This document shows positions 1-9,048 of a stretch of 64,000 nucleotides of DNA, piece by piece. Under the pieces are notes generated by a model. It made no database searches, was not told where the DNA came from, and was given only the letters and a program-made list of their open reading frames with translations. The number at the start of each line of letters is the position of its first letter. Within the stretch, counting starts at the first letter, position 1. This DNA is from an uncultured Granulosicoccus sp. GTDB lineage: Bacteria; Pseudomonadota; Gammaproteobacteria; Granulosicoccales; Granulosicoccaceae. The translations under genes were made by a program, and so were the position numbers. Where the stretch lies: positions 186,001 to 250,000 of the forward strand of contig CANLXI010000002.1 in NCBI GenBank assembly GCA_947495035.1, read 5' to 3'.

Positions 1-908
1 ACGACGATGGCCGTGACATTGTCGGTTCCGCCACGGCGCAAGGCCAGTCTGACCAGTTCATCGAGTGCCTGTCGGGGCGATGGCAGGGCCAGATTTGCTT
101 CGACTTCTGCAGGTTTGACATCCTTGAACAGGCCATCGCTGCACAGCAGAAAACGGTCACCGGCTTGCACATCCAGCTGGCGTACCTGAATATCGATATC
201 GTCGGCAACTCCGATGGCACGAGTGATGACATTCGATGAGGGGTGATTTTCCGCTTCATCGGCCGTCAGTTCTCCCAGCCGGTGCAGTTCCTGCACCAGG
301 CTGTGATCATCGGTCAACTGCAGGAACTTGCCCTGTCGGTATCGATAGATCCGGCTGTCGCCGGCCCACAGTACATAGGCGTTGTCGCCGTTGATGTGCA
401 AGGCCGCAACGGTGCTGCCCATGACTTGCCCCTGGGCAGCATTGCGGCAGACATCGTTGGCATGGTTCAGCCGTTCGAGCAGGTCATCGACGCTTTCCAG
501 TGCATTATCCTTCGACTTGAAGGTGTGCATGGCCTCGATGATGGCCTGACTGGCGCGATCTCCGCGACTATGGCCCCCCATGCCATCGGCCACCACCCAC
601 AGGGCTTCTTCCTGTGCGTCCAGAAAGGCGTCCTCGTTGATCTTGCGCACATGACCCAGTTCACTCAGCGCACAGGAGTACCAGCGGGGTTCCATGGACG
701 GAGACGATGTGCCACTCTGGCGGCCGGCGGTTTCGCTGACGGGTCCGGCCGAGGGTTTACCTGCTGCGCTTGGTGGGCGGGAAGTACGGCTTCGCGATGA
801 TCGATCGCCGTCACCAGCGTCGCGCGTGGCGGACGTCAGGGTGTCCCTGGAGCGGGTTCGGCCGGCAGGCGCGGCCGGAGGGTGCAGGTCTGGGAAGCGA
901 ATGGGCAT
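1..908 (-). CDS. PP2C-family protein serine/threonine phosphatase (partial, C-terminus beyond window)
   Basis: Metal-dependent phosphatase of the PPM/PP2C type, expected to remove phosphate from Ser/Thr in the cytoplasm. About 302 residues are visible and the reading frame runs off the left edge. The core has the family motifs in order: KINEDAF (metal-binding Asp at about residue 93), ADGMGGH, SNVITRAIG, LLCSDGL and GGTDNVT. Nearly the whole catalytic domain is therefore present. The frame stays open for 71 codons upstream of the first ATG beside the conserved domain (695). This stretch is rich in Pro, Ser, Arg and Thr and looks disordered. I use the ATG at 908 because no ribosome site lies near 695 and the frame is uninterrupted; 695 remains possible. 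It is divergent from gltX. No partner kinase is visible, although one often sits next to such genes. Confidence 0.88.
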   Translation of the reverse strand, partial: MPIRFPDLHPPAAPAGRTRSRDTLTSATRDAGDGDRSSRSRTSRPPSAAGKPSAGPVSETAGRQSGTSSPSMEPRWYSCALSELGHVRKINEDAFLDAQEEALWVVADGMGGHSRGDRASQAIIEAMHTFKSKDNALESVDDLLERLNHANDVCRNAAQGQVMGSTVAALHINGDNAYVLWAGDSRIYRYRQGKFLQLTDDHSLVQELHRLGELTADEAENHPSSNVITRAIGVADDIDIQVRQLDVQAGDRFLLCSDGLFKDVKPAEVEANLALPSPRQALDELVRLALRRGGTDNVTAIV

Positions 909-1055
909 CTGAATGTTACAACCTTTAACAGGCGATCAGTATAGCGCTCACGGCGGCCATGACCATGTGTGCCCAATACCACTAATGAAGGGGAATTATT
1001 ACCGTGGTGCTTTGTTAGACTACGCACCTCTCATTTACCCGCTGTGAAACGTCTC

Positions 1056-2465
1056 ATGAAGGTCCGCACCCGATTTGCACCAAGTCCGACTGGTTACCTG
1101 CATATTGGTGGCGCCCGGACCGCGCTGTTCAGCTATCTGTTCGCCCGCAAACACGGTGGCGACTTCATTCTGCGCATCGAGGATACCGATCGGGAGCGTT
1201 CATCCGAGGAATCGGTGCAGGCCATTCTCGACGGCATGAGCTGGCTGGGACTGGAGCACGATGAGGGGCCGTTCTACCAGACTCAGCGATTCGATCGCTA
1301 TCGGGAAGTGATCCGGCAGTTGATGGACAGTGGCCATGCCTATCATTGCTATTGCACGCCGGAAGAGCTGGATGCCATGCGTGAAGAGGCAACCGCCAGA
1401 AAGGAAAAGCCGCGCTACAACGGATTCTGGCGTGACCGGACAGAAACGCCCCCCGAGGGTGTCAAGCCAGTGGTGCGATTTCGCAACCCGCTCGATGGCA
1501 AGGTCACGATCGATGATGCGGTGAAAGGGCAGATCGTCATCGATAACCGCGAGCTGGATGATCTGGTCATCATGCGATCCGACGGTACACCCACCTACAA
1601 TCTGACGGTCGTGGTCGACGACATGGACATGGAAATCACCCATGTCATTCGTGGTGATGATCATGTGAACAACACACCTCGGCAGATCAACATACTCGAA
1701 GCGCTGGGTGCGGCCCGGCCGGTGTATGCACACCTGCCGATGATTCTGGGTGAAGACGGCAAGCGCATGTCCAAACGCCACGGAGCGGTCAGCGTCATGC
1801 AGTACCAGGCCGACGGTTACCTGCCGGAAGCGTTGCTGAACTATCTGGTGCGCCTGGGATGGTCTCATCAGGATCAGGAACTGTTCACCGCTGACGAAAT
1901 GCGCGATCTGTTCAGCCTCGAAGCGGTCAACCGATCCGGCTCGGTATTCGACGTCAAGAAGCTGGACTGGGTCAATCAGCAGTATCTGCAGAAGGCCGAT
2001 GCCGACTATCTGGGAGCAGCCCTGCAGCCCTACATGGCATCGCTGAATATCGATACCGCGGCCGGAGCGCCACTGTCAGCCGTGGCCGATCTGCTGCGTG
2101 ACCGTGCCAGTACCCTGGTACAGATGGCCGAGTCGGCGCGCTACTTCTACGAAGCGCCAGCGAGTTACGATGAAAAGGCGAAAGCCAAACAGTTCAAGCC
2201 GGCAGCGGCCGATGTGCTGCAGGACGCGGCCAGTCGCTTCGCCGCGCTGGAGAGTTGGGACGCCGGGAGCATCCAGGCAGCCATGGAAGCCGCTGTCGAG
2301 GCCCTGGGAATCGGCTTTGGCAAGCTGGGCCAGCCTTTGCGCCTTGCAGTAACCGGCGGCACTCAGTCACCGTCCATGAATGACACGCTGGCGCTGATAG
2401 CCAGAGATGATGTATTGGCGCGACTGGAGCAGGCCATCGCTGTGTGTCGCGAGCAGTCAGCCTGA
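1056..2465 (+). CDS. gltX: Glutamyl-tRNA synthetase
   Basis: Class I aminoacyl-tRNA synthetase that charges tRNA-Glu with glutamate in the cytoplasm. The 469 residues match the usual bacterial length. The HIGH-type signature is HIGG at residues 16-19 (after APSPTGYL) and the KMSKS-type signature is KRMSKR from residue 236. A full anticodon-binding domain follows, so this is not the short GluQ-type paralogue. The ATG at 1056 gives the canonical [13 protein letters not shown] start; an in-frame ATG at 969 would add 29 residues unlike the family. The zinc-ligand pattern of E. coli GltX looks incomplete: a Cys-x-Cys pair is present after residue 100, but no second Cys/His pair is seen, so zinc is probably not bound. 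It ends 21 bp before the convergent SDR gene. Confidence 0.97.
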   Translation: MKVRTRFAPSPTGYLHIGGARTALFSYLFARKHGGDFILRIEDTDRERSSEESVQAILDGMSWLGLEHDEGPFYQTQRFDRYREVIRQLMDSGHAYHCYCTPEELDAMREEATARKEKPRYNGFWRDRTETPPEGVKPVVRFRNPLDGKVTIDDAVKGQIVIDNRELDDLVIMRSDGTPTYNLTVVVDDMDMEITHVIRGDDHVNNTPRQINILEALGAARPVYAHLPMILGEDGKRMSKRHGAVSVMQYQADGYLPEALLNYLVRLGWSHQDQELFTADEMRDLFSLEAVNRSGSVFDVKKLDWVNQQYLQKADADYLGAALQPYMASLNIDTAAGAPLSAVADLLRDRASTLVQMAESARYFYEAPASYDEKAKAKQFKPAAADVLQDAASRFAALESWDAGSIQAAMEAAVEALGIGFGKLGQPLRLAVTGGTQSPSMNDTLALIARDDVLARLEQAIAVCREQSA

Positions 2466-2486
2466 GTCCAGCCACGCCGTTGGTCG

Positions 2487-3248
2487 CTAGATCAGGCCGA
2501 CCAGTTTTCTGCCTTCCTCGGTCTTGATGGAGAAGTCGCTGCCTGACCACTCGGCAGCAGCGTTGGTACACAGCCAGGCGATGGCCCGGGCCGGCCATTC
2601 CGGCGGGATGTGATCGCTGAAGTCCATCTGACTCACCGGGTTGATGCCGGAGGCCTTGATGGCACGCTGCATGTCCGTGGCCACGGTGCCGGGGCTCAGG
2701 CCGATGCAACGGATGCCGTGTTCCGCGTATTCCTTGTGTATGCAACGCGTCAGGGCCAGGACGCCCGCCTTGGTTGCGCAGTAGTGACTCCAGCCTTCGA
2801 TGGCGTTGACGGCAGCACCGGAGCTGATGTTGATGATGACGCCGCTACCGCGCTGTTCCATGCCCGGCAATACGCATCGCACACCGTGATACACCCCCTT
2901 GAGATTGACGTCGACGACCTGGTCCCAGCCATCCGGGTCGGATTCGCCGAGTCGCGCAATGGGGTCGATGATGCCGGCATTGTTGACCAGGACATCGACG
3001 GCGCCGAAGGCCTCGACAGCGCTGGACACTGCCGTCTCCACCGAGGCGTAGCTGGCCACATCGCATTCCACGGCCAGCGCCTGCGCACCGGATTGGCGAA
3101 TGTCCTCGGCGATGGATTCACAGTCCTTCCGGGTGCGGGCGGCCAGTACCACCTGCATGCCCAGTCCGGCCATGTGCCGGGCGGCGGCAGCACCGATGCC
3201 ACGGCTGGCACCGGTGATCAGTGCTGTCTTGCCTTGCAGTTCTTTCAT
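2487..3248 (-). CDS. Short-chain dehydrogenase/reductase (SDR)
   Basis: NAD(P)-dependent oxidoreductase of the classical SDR family, 253 residues, substrate unknown. It has the cofactor motif TGASRGIG (residues 12-19), NNAG (89-92), a catalytic Ser around 142-143, and the YxxxK pair at Tyr156 and Lys160. The absence of a basic residue right after the second beta strand does not settle NAD versus NADP. It starts 5 nt after the stop of the glutathionyl-hydroquinone reductase gene, so the two are almost certainly one transcript. A role in quinone or xenobiotic carbonyl handling would fit but is inferred only from that neighbour. Confidence 0.9.
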   Translation of the reverse strand: MKELQGKTALITGASRGIGAAAARHMAGLGMQVVLAARTRKDCESIAEDIRQSGAQALAVECDVASYASVETAVSSAVEAFGAVDVLVNNAGIIDPIARLGESDPDGWDQVVDVNLKGVYHGVRCVLPGMEQRGSGVIINISSGAAVNAIEGWSHYCATKAGVLALTRCIHKEYAEHGIRCIGLSPGTVATDMQRAIKASGINPVSQMDFSDHIPPEWPARAIAWLCTNAAAEWSGSDFSIKTEEGRKLVGLI

Positions 3249-3253
3249 GGGAT

Positions 3254-4255
3254 TCAGTCTGTCAGTTGTTCGCGACCATGGGGTTCATCAAAGTCTATCG
3301 CAGGACCGAGCGGAACGATGCGATGCGGGTTGATTGTCTCGTGACTCTCCAGGTAGTGGCGCTTGGCATGGGTGAAGTTGCAGGTGTCGCGGATGCCCGG
3401 CCATTGATACAGATCGCGCGTGTAGGCCCACAGATGCGGGTAGTCCACCAGCCGCCGCAGATTGCATTTGAAGTGTCCGTTGTAGACCAGATCGAAACGC
3501 AACAGGGTGGGCAGGAGTCGCCAGTCGGCTTCGAGTGGCGCATCACCACAGAGGAAGCGTTGCCGGGACAGTCGGCATTCCAGCCAGTCGAGCGTGTCGA
3601 ACAGCGGTACCACAGCCTCGTCGTAGGCTGCCTGCGAGGTGGCGAAGCCGCTGCGATAGACACCGTTGTTCAGCGTCTCGTAGATACGCGCATTGAGTGC
3701 ATCGATCTCTTCCCGGTGTGCTTCAGGATAGTAGTCTCCCTCATCGGCACCCAGTTCATCGAAAGCGCTGTTGAGCATGCGGATGATTTCCGAGGACTCG
3801 TTCGAGACGATGGTCTGTTGCTGCTTGTCCCAGATCAGTGGCACGGTGACACGCCCCGTGAATTGCGGATCGGCCTGCTGATAGATTTCGTACAGGTACT
3901 CCTTGTTCATCAGGCGATCAGCGACGATGTTCTGCTCATCAGGCTTGAAGCTCCAGCCGCGATCACCCATGAACCAGTGTACGAAGGAGACATCGATCAT
4001 CGACTCCAGACCCTTCAGCGCCCGATAGATGAGCACCCGGTGAGCCCAGGGGCAGGCGTAGCTGGCATACAGATGATATCGCCCGGCCTCGGCCCGAAAG
4101 CCACTGTCACCGGAAGGGCCGGCTTCGCCATCTGCGGTAATCCAGTGCCTGAATACCGCCTCACTGCGTTCGAAGCGACCGCCGGTACTGTCGGTGTCGT
4201 ACCACTTGTCCTGCCATTGTCCGTCAACCAGTAAACCCATGTTCTTGTCTGCCAT
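3254..4255 (-). CDS. Glutathione S-transferase family protein, glutathionyl-hydroquinone reductase type (YqjG/ECM4-like)
   Basis: Cytoplasmic omega-like GST of the Xi class, which reduces glutathionyl-hydroquinones with glutathione. It has 333 residues, the usual length for YqjG/ECM4 proteins. The catalytic cysteine lies in the diagnostic CPWAH motif (Cys68), followed by a thioredoxin-like half and an all-helical C-terminal half. The start at 4255 (MADKNMGLLVDGQW) fits the family; the frame is open further upstream, but that region overlaps the divergent transporter gene. It forms an operon with the SDR gene downstream. Only 34 bp separate its start from that of the divergent TSUP gene, so promoters must overlap coding sequence. 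Confidence 0.92.
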   Translation of the reverse strand: MADKNMGLLVDGQWQDKWYDTDSTGGRFERSEAVFRHWITADGEAGPSGDSGFRAEAGRYHLYASYACPWAHRVLIYRALKGLESMIDVSFVHWFMGDRGWSFKPDEQNIVADRLMNKEYLYEIYQQADPQFTGRVTVPLIWDKQQQTIVSNESSEIIRMLNSAFDELGADEGDYYPEAHREEIDALNARIYETLNNGVYRSGFATSQAAYDEAVVPLFDTLDWLECRLSRQRFLCGDAPLEADWRLLPTLLRFDLVYNGHFKCNLRRLVDYPHLWAYTRDLYQWPGIRDTCNFTHAKRHYLESHETINPHRIVPLGPAIDFDEPHGREQLTD

Positions 4256-4289
4256 GCGGTGATTGGGTGCATTGTGGCAGAATCCGGCC

Positions 4290-5063
4290 ATGCCTACTCT
4301 TGCATCCCTGTCTCTGGCGGAGCCTCTGTTGTGGCTTCTGTGTCTGGCCTCCCTGTTGGTGGGCATGTCGAAAGGCGGCCTGCCGGGGATCGGCATGCTG
4401 GCTGTACCGATACTGTCACTGCTGATATCGCCCGTGCTGGCAGCGGTGCTGCTGCTGCCGATCTACATCCTGTCGGATGTGGTCGGTGTCTGGCTCTATC
4501 GTCGCGAGTACAGCGCGGACAATCTGAAGATACTGATACCGGCCGGAATTGCCGGTGTCCTGGTCGGCTGGGCAACAGCTGCTCATGTGTCTGATCAGGT
4601 GGTCTCTTTCCTCATCGGTGTGCTGGGCGTGTCGTTCTGTCTGTCTCGCTGGATGCGACGTGCAGACACGATCGTGGCCCGGCCGGTGGAGTTGCCACGC
4701 GGACTGTTCTGGGGAACCCTGTCGGGTTTCACCAGTTTCGTGTCGCATGCCGGAGCGCCGCCTTATCAGATATTCATGCTGCCGCAACAACTGCCAAAGA
4801 TGGTATTTGCCGGCACCACCACCATTCTGTTTGCCTGCATCAATCTGGCCAAGGTGGTTCCGTATTCAGCGCTACATCCCTACTCGGGGTCGACCCTGTG
4901 GTTGTCCGCTGCGCTGGTGCCGATCGCGGCCATCGGGACGGTCGCCGGCAAGTCCTTCGTGCAGCGACTGTCGGAGAAGTGGTTCTTTCTGGGCGTGCAG
5001 ATCGTGCTGTTTCTGGTGTCGCTGAAGCTGGTATCCGACGGACTGTTGATCTGGCTGAGCTGA
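4290..5063 (+). CDS. Sulfite exporter TauE/SafE (TSUP) family membrane protein
   Basis: Inner-membrane protein of 257 residues with about eight hydrophobic segments in two repeats, the layout of the TauE/SafE/TSUP family. Members move sulfite, sulfoacetate or other organic anions; the substrate here is not known. The N-terminal repeat contains GMSKGGLPGIG, and the central hydrophilic part contains SHAGAPPYQIFMLPQ, both typical of the family. I use the ATG at 4290; a TTG at 4263 is in frame but would intrude further on the divergent gene. A second TSUP gene lies convergent and immediately downstream. The two proteins differ clearly, so this is not a recent duplication. Confidence 0.88.
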   Translation: MPTLASLSLAEPLLWLLCLASLLVGMSKGGLPGIGMLAVPILSLLISPVLAAVLLLPIYILSDVVGVWLYRREYSADNLKILIPAGIAGVLVGWATAAHVSDQVVSFLIGVLGVSFCLSRWMRRADTIVARPVELPRGLFWGTLSGFTSFVSHAGAPPYQIFMLPQQLPKMVFAGTTTILFACINLAKVVPYSALHPYSGSTLWLSAALVPIAAIGTVAGKSFVQRLSEKWFFLGVQIVLFLVSLKLVSDGLLIWLS

Positions 5064-5086
5064 CGCGCAGAGCTTCAAGGCGTCGC

Positions 5087-5851
5087 TCAGCTTACCGCCA
5101 GACGGATCAGGCCGCTCATCGCAACCGTCATCAGCAGGGCGAGGCAGAAACGCTTGTAGAACTGTTCCAGGGAAGGCCTGAACAACAGGGTACCCAACAG
5201 AACACCGAGTATCACAACCGGTGCGAACACCAGAGAGCGCTGCAGCACCAGCATGTTCAGCATGCCGGAGAGATACAACCACACACCGGTTGCCATCATG
5301 GCCAGGGCCAGATACATGACCAGTGAGGCGCGCATGCGGGCGGCCGGTGCCTGCTGGGCGAGCACATAGAGCGCCACGACCATACCGCCGACGCTGGCAA
5401 GTCCCGAGGCGATACCGGCTGTCAGGCCGGCGCCATACAAGCCCTTGCGCGTTGCCAGAATGGCCGGCGGACTACGCAGTAGCTGCAGCAGGGCCAGCAC
5501 CAGAATCAGTACCAGAGCGATGGTGCGGGAGATGTCTGGCGAGACGGCCTTGGTCGCCATCAGGCCGATGGGAGTGCCGACGACCGTACCGATGACCAAC
5601 CCCCATACCACCTTGCGATCGGCCATGCGAAACCCACCCCGAAACATCATGAAGCTGGCCACGGTTTCCATCATGAAACACACCGGAATCAGTGTCACCG
5701 GCGGAATGATCAGGGCCAGTCCGGCCATGATCAGGGCCGACATGCCGAAGCCGGCAAAGCCTCTGACCATCCCGGCCAGCAGCACGACCAGCAGGCTGAT
5801 GACCACTTCGGAGCCGGACAGTGACAGGAAATTCTGCAGGTTGGACAGCAT
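5087..5851 (-). CDS. TSUP family membrane transporter
   Basis: Second TauE/SafE-type membrane protein, 254 residues, predicted to have eight transmembrane segments. The N-terminal half has the family signature GMVRGFAGFG and the second half the equivalent GIASGLASVGG. It is probably an anion exporter of the inner membrane, substrate unknown. The start at 5851 (MLSNLQNFL) puts the first membrane segment at the usual distance; an in-frame ATG at 5899 would overlap the upstream region of the divergent ytoQ-like gene. It ends 23 bp from the convergent TSUP gene at 4290-5063. Confidence 0.87.
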   Translation of the reverse strand: MLSNLQNFLSLSGSEVVISLLVVLLAGMVRGFAGFGMSALIMAGLALIIPPVTLIPVCFMMETVASFMMFRGGFRMADRKVVWGLVIGTVVGTPIGLMATKAVSPDISRTIALVLILVLALLQLLRSPPAILATRKGLYGAGLTAGIASGLASVGGMVVALYVLAQQAPAARMRASLVMYLALAMMATGVWLYLSGMLNMLVLQRSLVFAPVVILGVLLGTLLFRPSLEQFYKRFCLALLMTVAMSGLIRLAVS

Positions 5852-5925
5852 GATTTGAAGACTTGGTGCAATATGGTCGGGATAACATTGCATCTGCATT
5901 CAGCAAATACAGCGGGAGTCTCGAC

Positions 5926-6402
5926 ATGAAGAAGATCTGGTCAGTGTATCTGTCTGGCGAAATCCATACCGATTGGCGCGAGCGTATCATGCAGGCGTCG
6001 GAAGCGGCAGGACTGCCGCTGAGCTTTCATTCGCCGGTGACCAACCATGAAGCCAGCGATGCTGCAGGCGATGTTCTGGGGCAGGCCGAGGCCGGTTTCT
6101 GGCGCGATCACCAGTCGTCCAAGGTGAACAGCATCCGCACGCGCACCCAGATACAGCAATGCGATGTGGCGGTGATTCGCTTCGGCAGTCAATACAAGCA
6201 GTGGAACGCCGCCTTCGATGCCGGCTACTGTGCGGCTCTGGGGAAACCGTACATCACACTGCACGATGCCGACATCATACATCCTCTGAAGGAGGTGGAC
6301 GCTGCGGCCATGGGCTGGGCGCAGACGCCAGAGCAGGTGGTCGAGGTCTTGCGGTATGTCTCGGGTACACCCGATGCCGCCGGTTGCCAGGCAGCGGGCT
6401 GA
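5926..6402 (+). CDS. YtoQ family protein
   Basis: Small cytoplasmic protein of 158 residues that I recognise as the YtoQ family by its start (MKKIWSVYLSGEIHTDWR), the internal NSIRTRTQIQ segment and the KQWNAAFDAGYCAALGKPYI block. The last resembles the nucleoside 2-deoxyribosyltransferase-like fold (surveillance of an Asp/Asn-Ala-Ala-Phe-Asp motif), but the biochemical role of YtoQ proteins is not established. A good ribosome site (GGGAG, 8 nt before the ATG) supports the start. It precedes the inositol-monophosphatase-like gene by 75 bp on the same strand and may be co-transcribed. Confidence 0.85.
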   Translation: MKKIWSVYLSGEIHTDWRERIMQASEAAGLPLSFHSPVTNHEASDAAGDVLGQAEAGFWRDHQSSKVNSIRTRTQIQQCDVAVIRFGSQYKQWNAAFDAGYCAALGKPYITLHDADIIHPLKEVDAAAMGWAQTPEQVVEVLRYVSGTPDAAGCQAAG

Positions 6403-6477
6403 TCCGGTCTGCAGACTCATGGGATCATGTTCTCGGCATGATCGTCACTCTTCACGGAACAACGACAGACAGGGAAC

Positions 6478-7290
6478 ATGGAAGCTATCGACGCACGACT
6501 GGAATTTGCCCGCCGCATAGTGGCAAACGCTGCGCAGGCAGCACTCGAGCTGTTTCAGGATCGCGATAATCTGGATATCGAGATCAAGGGGCTACAGGAC
6601 TGGGTGTCCAACGCCGACAAGTCGGTGGAAACGCTGATACGTGCGGCGCTCGGTGAGCACTGGCCGGATGACTCCATCGTGGGTGAAGAGCATGGAGATG
6701 TCACGGGCAGCTCGGGTTTCACCTGGGTCATCGATCCGATCGATGGCACCACCAATTTCGTCAATGGCACACCCGGTTGGTGTGTCGTGCTGGCCTGCGT
6801 GCGCGATGGACAGACCGTGTGCTCGGTCATCTGCGATCCGGTCAGTCGGGAAACCTACAGCGCCCTGCGTGGTCAGGGAGCCTGGCTCAATGGCAAGCGG
6901 CTGAAGGTTCATTCGGCCAGCGGGCTGAATGCCGGCACGCTGGGTGTGGGGCACAGCACCCGGGTGCCTGCAAAACTGACACTGGACCTGCTGGCCGGTC
7001 TGCTGGAACGTCAGGGTCTGTTCCGGCGTGGAGGTTCCGGAGCACTGGATCTGGCCTATGTCGCGGCCGGTCGTCTCATCGGCTATGTCGAGCCGCACAT
7101 GAATGCCTGGGATTGTCTGGCGTCCATGCTGTTCATCGAGGAGGCCGGTGGCCGGATCGAGCCCTTCGACATGCAGCACATGCTGGACAAGGGCGGCAGG
7201 GTCGTGACGGCCTGTCCGGGCGTTTATGATGAAGTGCTGGCCCTGAGTGTGGCCAGTTATGGTCCTCTACCCAAGGAGAATGTCTCGTGA
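6478..7290 (+). CDS. Inositol monophosphatase family protein
   Basis: Mg-dependent, Li-sensitive-type phosphatase superfamily member, 270 residues. It carries the metal-binding motifs: GEE (residues 69-71), WVIDPIDGTTNF (Asp86, Asp89) and a C-terminal AWD. Family members hydrolyse inositol phosphates, histidinol phosphate, NADP(H) or PAP (CysQ); sequence reading cannot decide which. An AGGGAAC ribosome site precedes the ATG. Its stop overlaps the GTG start of the glyoxalase II gene (GTGA), so the pair is translationally coupled. Confidence 0.9.
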   Translation: MEAIDARLEFARRIVANAAQAALELFQDRDNLDIEIKGLQDWVSNADKSVETLIRAALGEHWPDDSIVGEEHGDVTGSSGFTWVIDPIDGTTNFVNGTPGWCVVLACVRDGQTVCSVICDPVSRETYSALRGQGAWLNGKRLKVHSASGLNAGTLGVGHSTRVPAKLTLDLLAGLLERQGLFRRGGSGALDLAYVAAGRLIGYVEPHMNAWDCLASMLFIEEAGGRIEPFDMQHMLDKGGRVVTACPGVYDEVLALSVASYGPLPKENVS

Positions 7291-8057
7291 GTAAACTGCA
7301 GTGTTTTCAGTTCCCCTACGGTCATGACAACTATGGCGTGCTGGTTCACGATGCCGATAGCGGGCAGACGGCCTGCATCGACGCGGGAGACGCGCAGGCG
7401 GCTCTCGATGCCCTGACGCAGAATGGCTGGACACTGAGTCATCTGCTGATCACTCATCATCATGGTGATCATACGGCAGGACTGGCGGCGATCAAGTCCG
7501 CCACTGGCTGTCGGGTTTACGGCCCCGAGCCACTGTCGTCGCCGATTGCCGGAATTGACGAATCTGTCGGTGACGGTAGCGAATTCGACTTCGCCGGACG
7601 CCGTGTGCGGGCTATCCATACGCCGGGTCATACCACCGACATGATCAATTTCCACTTCCCGGAGGATGCCCTGGTGTTTACCGGTGATACGCTGTTCTCC
7701 ATGGGGTGTGGCCGCCTGTTCGAAGGTGACGCGGCGATGATGCTGAACAGTATCAACAAGCTCAAGGTGCTGCCGCCGGAGACCCTCGTGTACTGTGCCC
7801 ACGAGTACACCGCCACCAATGCACGGTTTGCGCTGGATGTCAATCCGGATAACCAGGCCCTGCAGGAACGCGCCCGGGAAGTGAGCCGCCTGCGTGACCG
7901 GCAGGAGGCAACCGTGCCCACTACCCTGCAGATGGAACTCGAGACCAACCCTTTCCTGCGTACCGATGATGCAGCTCTGCGCCAGTCACTGGGCCTGGTG
8001 GATGCCGATGAAGTGGCGGTTTTTGCCGAGTTGCGTGAACGGCGCAATGGTTATTAG
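7287..8057 (+). CDS. gloB: Hydroxyacylglutathione hydrolase (glyoxalase II)
   Basis: Metallo-beta-lactamase-fold enzyme that hydrolyses S-D-lactoylglutathione to D-lactate and glutathione, the second step of methylglyoxal detoxification. It has 256 residues, the usual GloB length. The binuclear metal motif THHHGDH is at residues 56-62, followed by the TPGHT histidine, the FTGDTLF aspartate and a late CAHEYT histidine. The C-terminal HAGH-type substrate domain is present. The start is a GTG overlapping the stop of the preceding phosphatase gene. Confidence 0.93.
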   Translation: MSKLQCFQFPYGHDNYGVLVHDADSGQTACIDAGDAQAALDALTQNGWTLSHLLITHHHGDHTAGLAAIKSATGCRVYGPEPLSSPIAGIDESVGDGSEFDFAGRRVRAIHTPGHTTDMINFHFPEDALVFTGDTLFSMGCGRLFEGDAAMMLNSINKLKVLPPETLVYCAHEYTATNARFALDVNPDNQALQERAREVSRLRDRQEATVPTTLQMELETNPFLRTDDAALRQSLGLVDADEVAVFAELRERRNGY

Positions 8058-8101
8058 CCTCGATCCGATGCCCTTGACCACTGCGCCGGACTGCGAAGGT
8101 A

Positions 8102-8902
8102 TCAGTCGGGTGTGATGCCTCTGCCGAATTCGGCAGGGGTGACCCCCATCAGGCGACGGAACATGGCGATGAAGGCCGACGAACTGCCATAGCCCAGGTC
8201 CAGAGCAATCGATTCGACTTTCTCGCCTGCGTTCAGACGAGGCAGGGAATTCACCACGCGCAGACGTTGACGCCATTCGGCAAAGGAGATGCCCAGATCA
8301 CGCTGGCAGCGGCGAAGCAGTGTGCGTTCAGTGCTGTGGGTCGCCTGTGCCAGTTCAGCCAGTGTGCGGTTGTCACCCGGGTTGTCTTGCAGAATCCGCA
8401 GCACCACGGAGAGTGCGGGATCATCCGAACCGGGCAGATAGCTGCCTTCGCAGGGCGCGGCTTCCAGCTCATCAACCAGTACCCGCAGCAGCCGCTGGTG
8501 GGTCTCGTCATGGCTGCGCTGCGCGGCTTCATTGAGTTGCAGCTTCAGCAACAGTTCACGCATCAGCGGACTGACGGTCAGGGCGCAGGCCTTGCCGGGC
8601 ATCGCTGGACAGAGCGCGGCATCCAGATAGAGGGAGCCATGCAGGGCCGCCTTGCGGTTGAGTCCGGTATGTTCGGTATCGGGTGGTAGCCACACCCCGT
8701 GATCGGGCGGCGCCAGGAAATGCTGGCCTGCCAGCTTGAGTTCCATGACACCGTGAAACGAATAGACGAATTCGCCCCATGAATGCTGGTGGTTCGGGTA
8801 GGTCGCATCCGCCGGCACGGCAGCAGAGCGGAAGTGGATGGGAGTGGGTAGGGCATCTCCGAAGGGGGCTACCTGAATCTGTGGTCGATGACGGCCAGCC
8901 AT
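8102..8902 (-). CDS. AraC family transcriptional regulator with N-terminal cupin
   Basis: DNA-binding regulator of 266 residues. Residues about 20-110 form a cupin-like sensing domain (HQHSWGEFVYSFHG and an APPDHGVWLPPDTEH turn), and the last ~100 residues hold the two helix-turn-helix units of the AraC family (LAELAQATHSTERTLLRR and ESIALDLGYGSSSAFIAMFRR). It is divergent from an EamA-type exporter 146 bp away, the classic layout of a local regulator with its exporter. An AGGA site lies before the ATG at 8902. The ligand is unknown. Confidence 0.9.
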   Translation of the reverse strand: MAGRHRPQIQVAPFGDALPTPIHFRSAAVPADATYPNHQHSWGEFVYSFHGVMELKLAGQHFLAPPDHGVWLPPDTEHTGLNRKAALHGSLYLDAALCPAMPGKACALTVSPLMRELLLKLQLNEAAQRSHDETHQRLLRVLVDELEAAPCEGSYLPGSDDPALSVVLRILQDNPGDNRTLAELAQATHSTERTLLRRCQRDLGISFAEWRQRLRVVNSLPRLNAGEKVESIALDLGYGSSSAFIAMFRRLMGVTPAEFGRGITPD

Positions 8903-9048
8903 GGTGGGGCATCCTGTTCGGTGAGCTGCGACGACGACGGTGCAGGCTGTCGGGGCAGACGTGTCGATTGTCGTAAACGCGCTATATCAATATTACTCGC
9001 CACTCTACACTTTTCCTGTACCCGCCATCCAGCGTCAGGAGAATCGAT

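Noticed and set aside
3221..4234. 337-codon frame antisense to the glutathionyl-hydroquinone reductase gene
   Set aside because: Shadow; the minus-strand gene has the diagnostic CPWAH motif.
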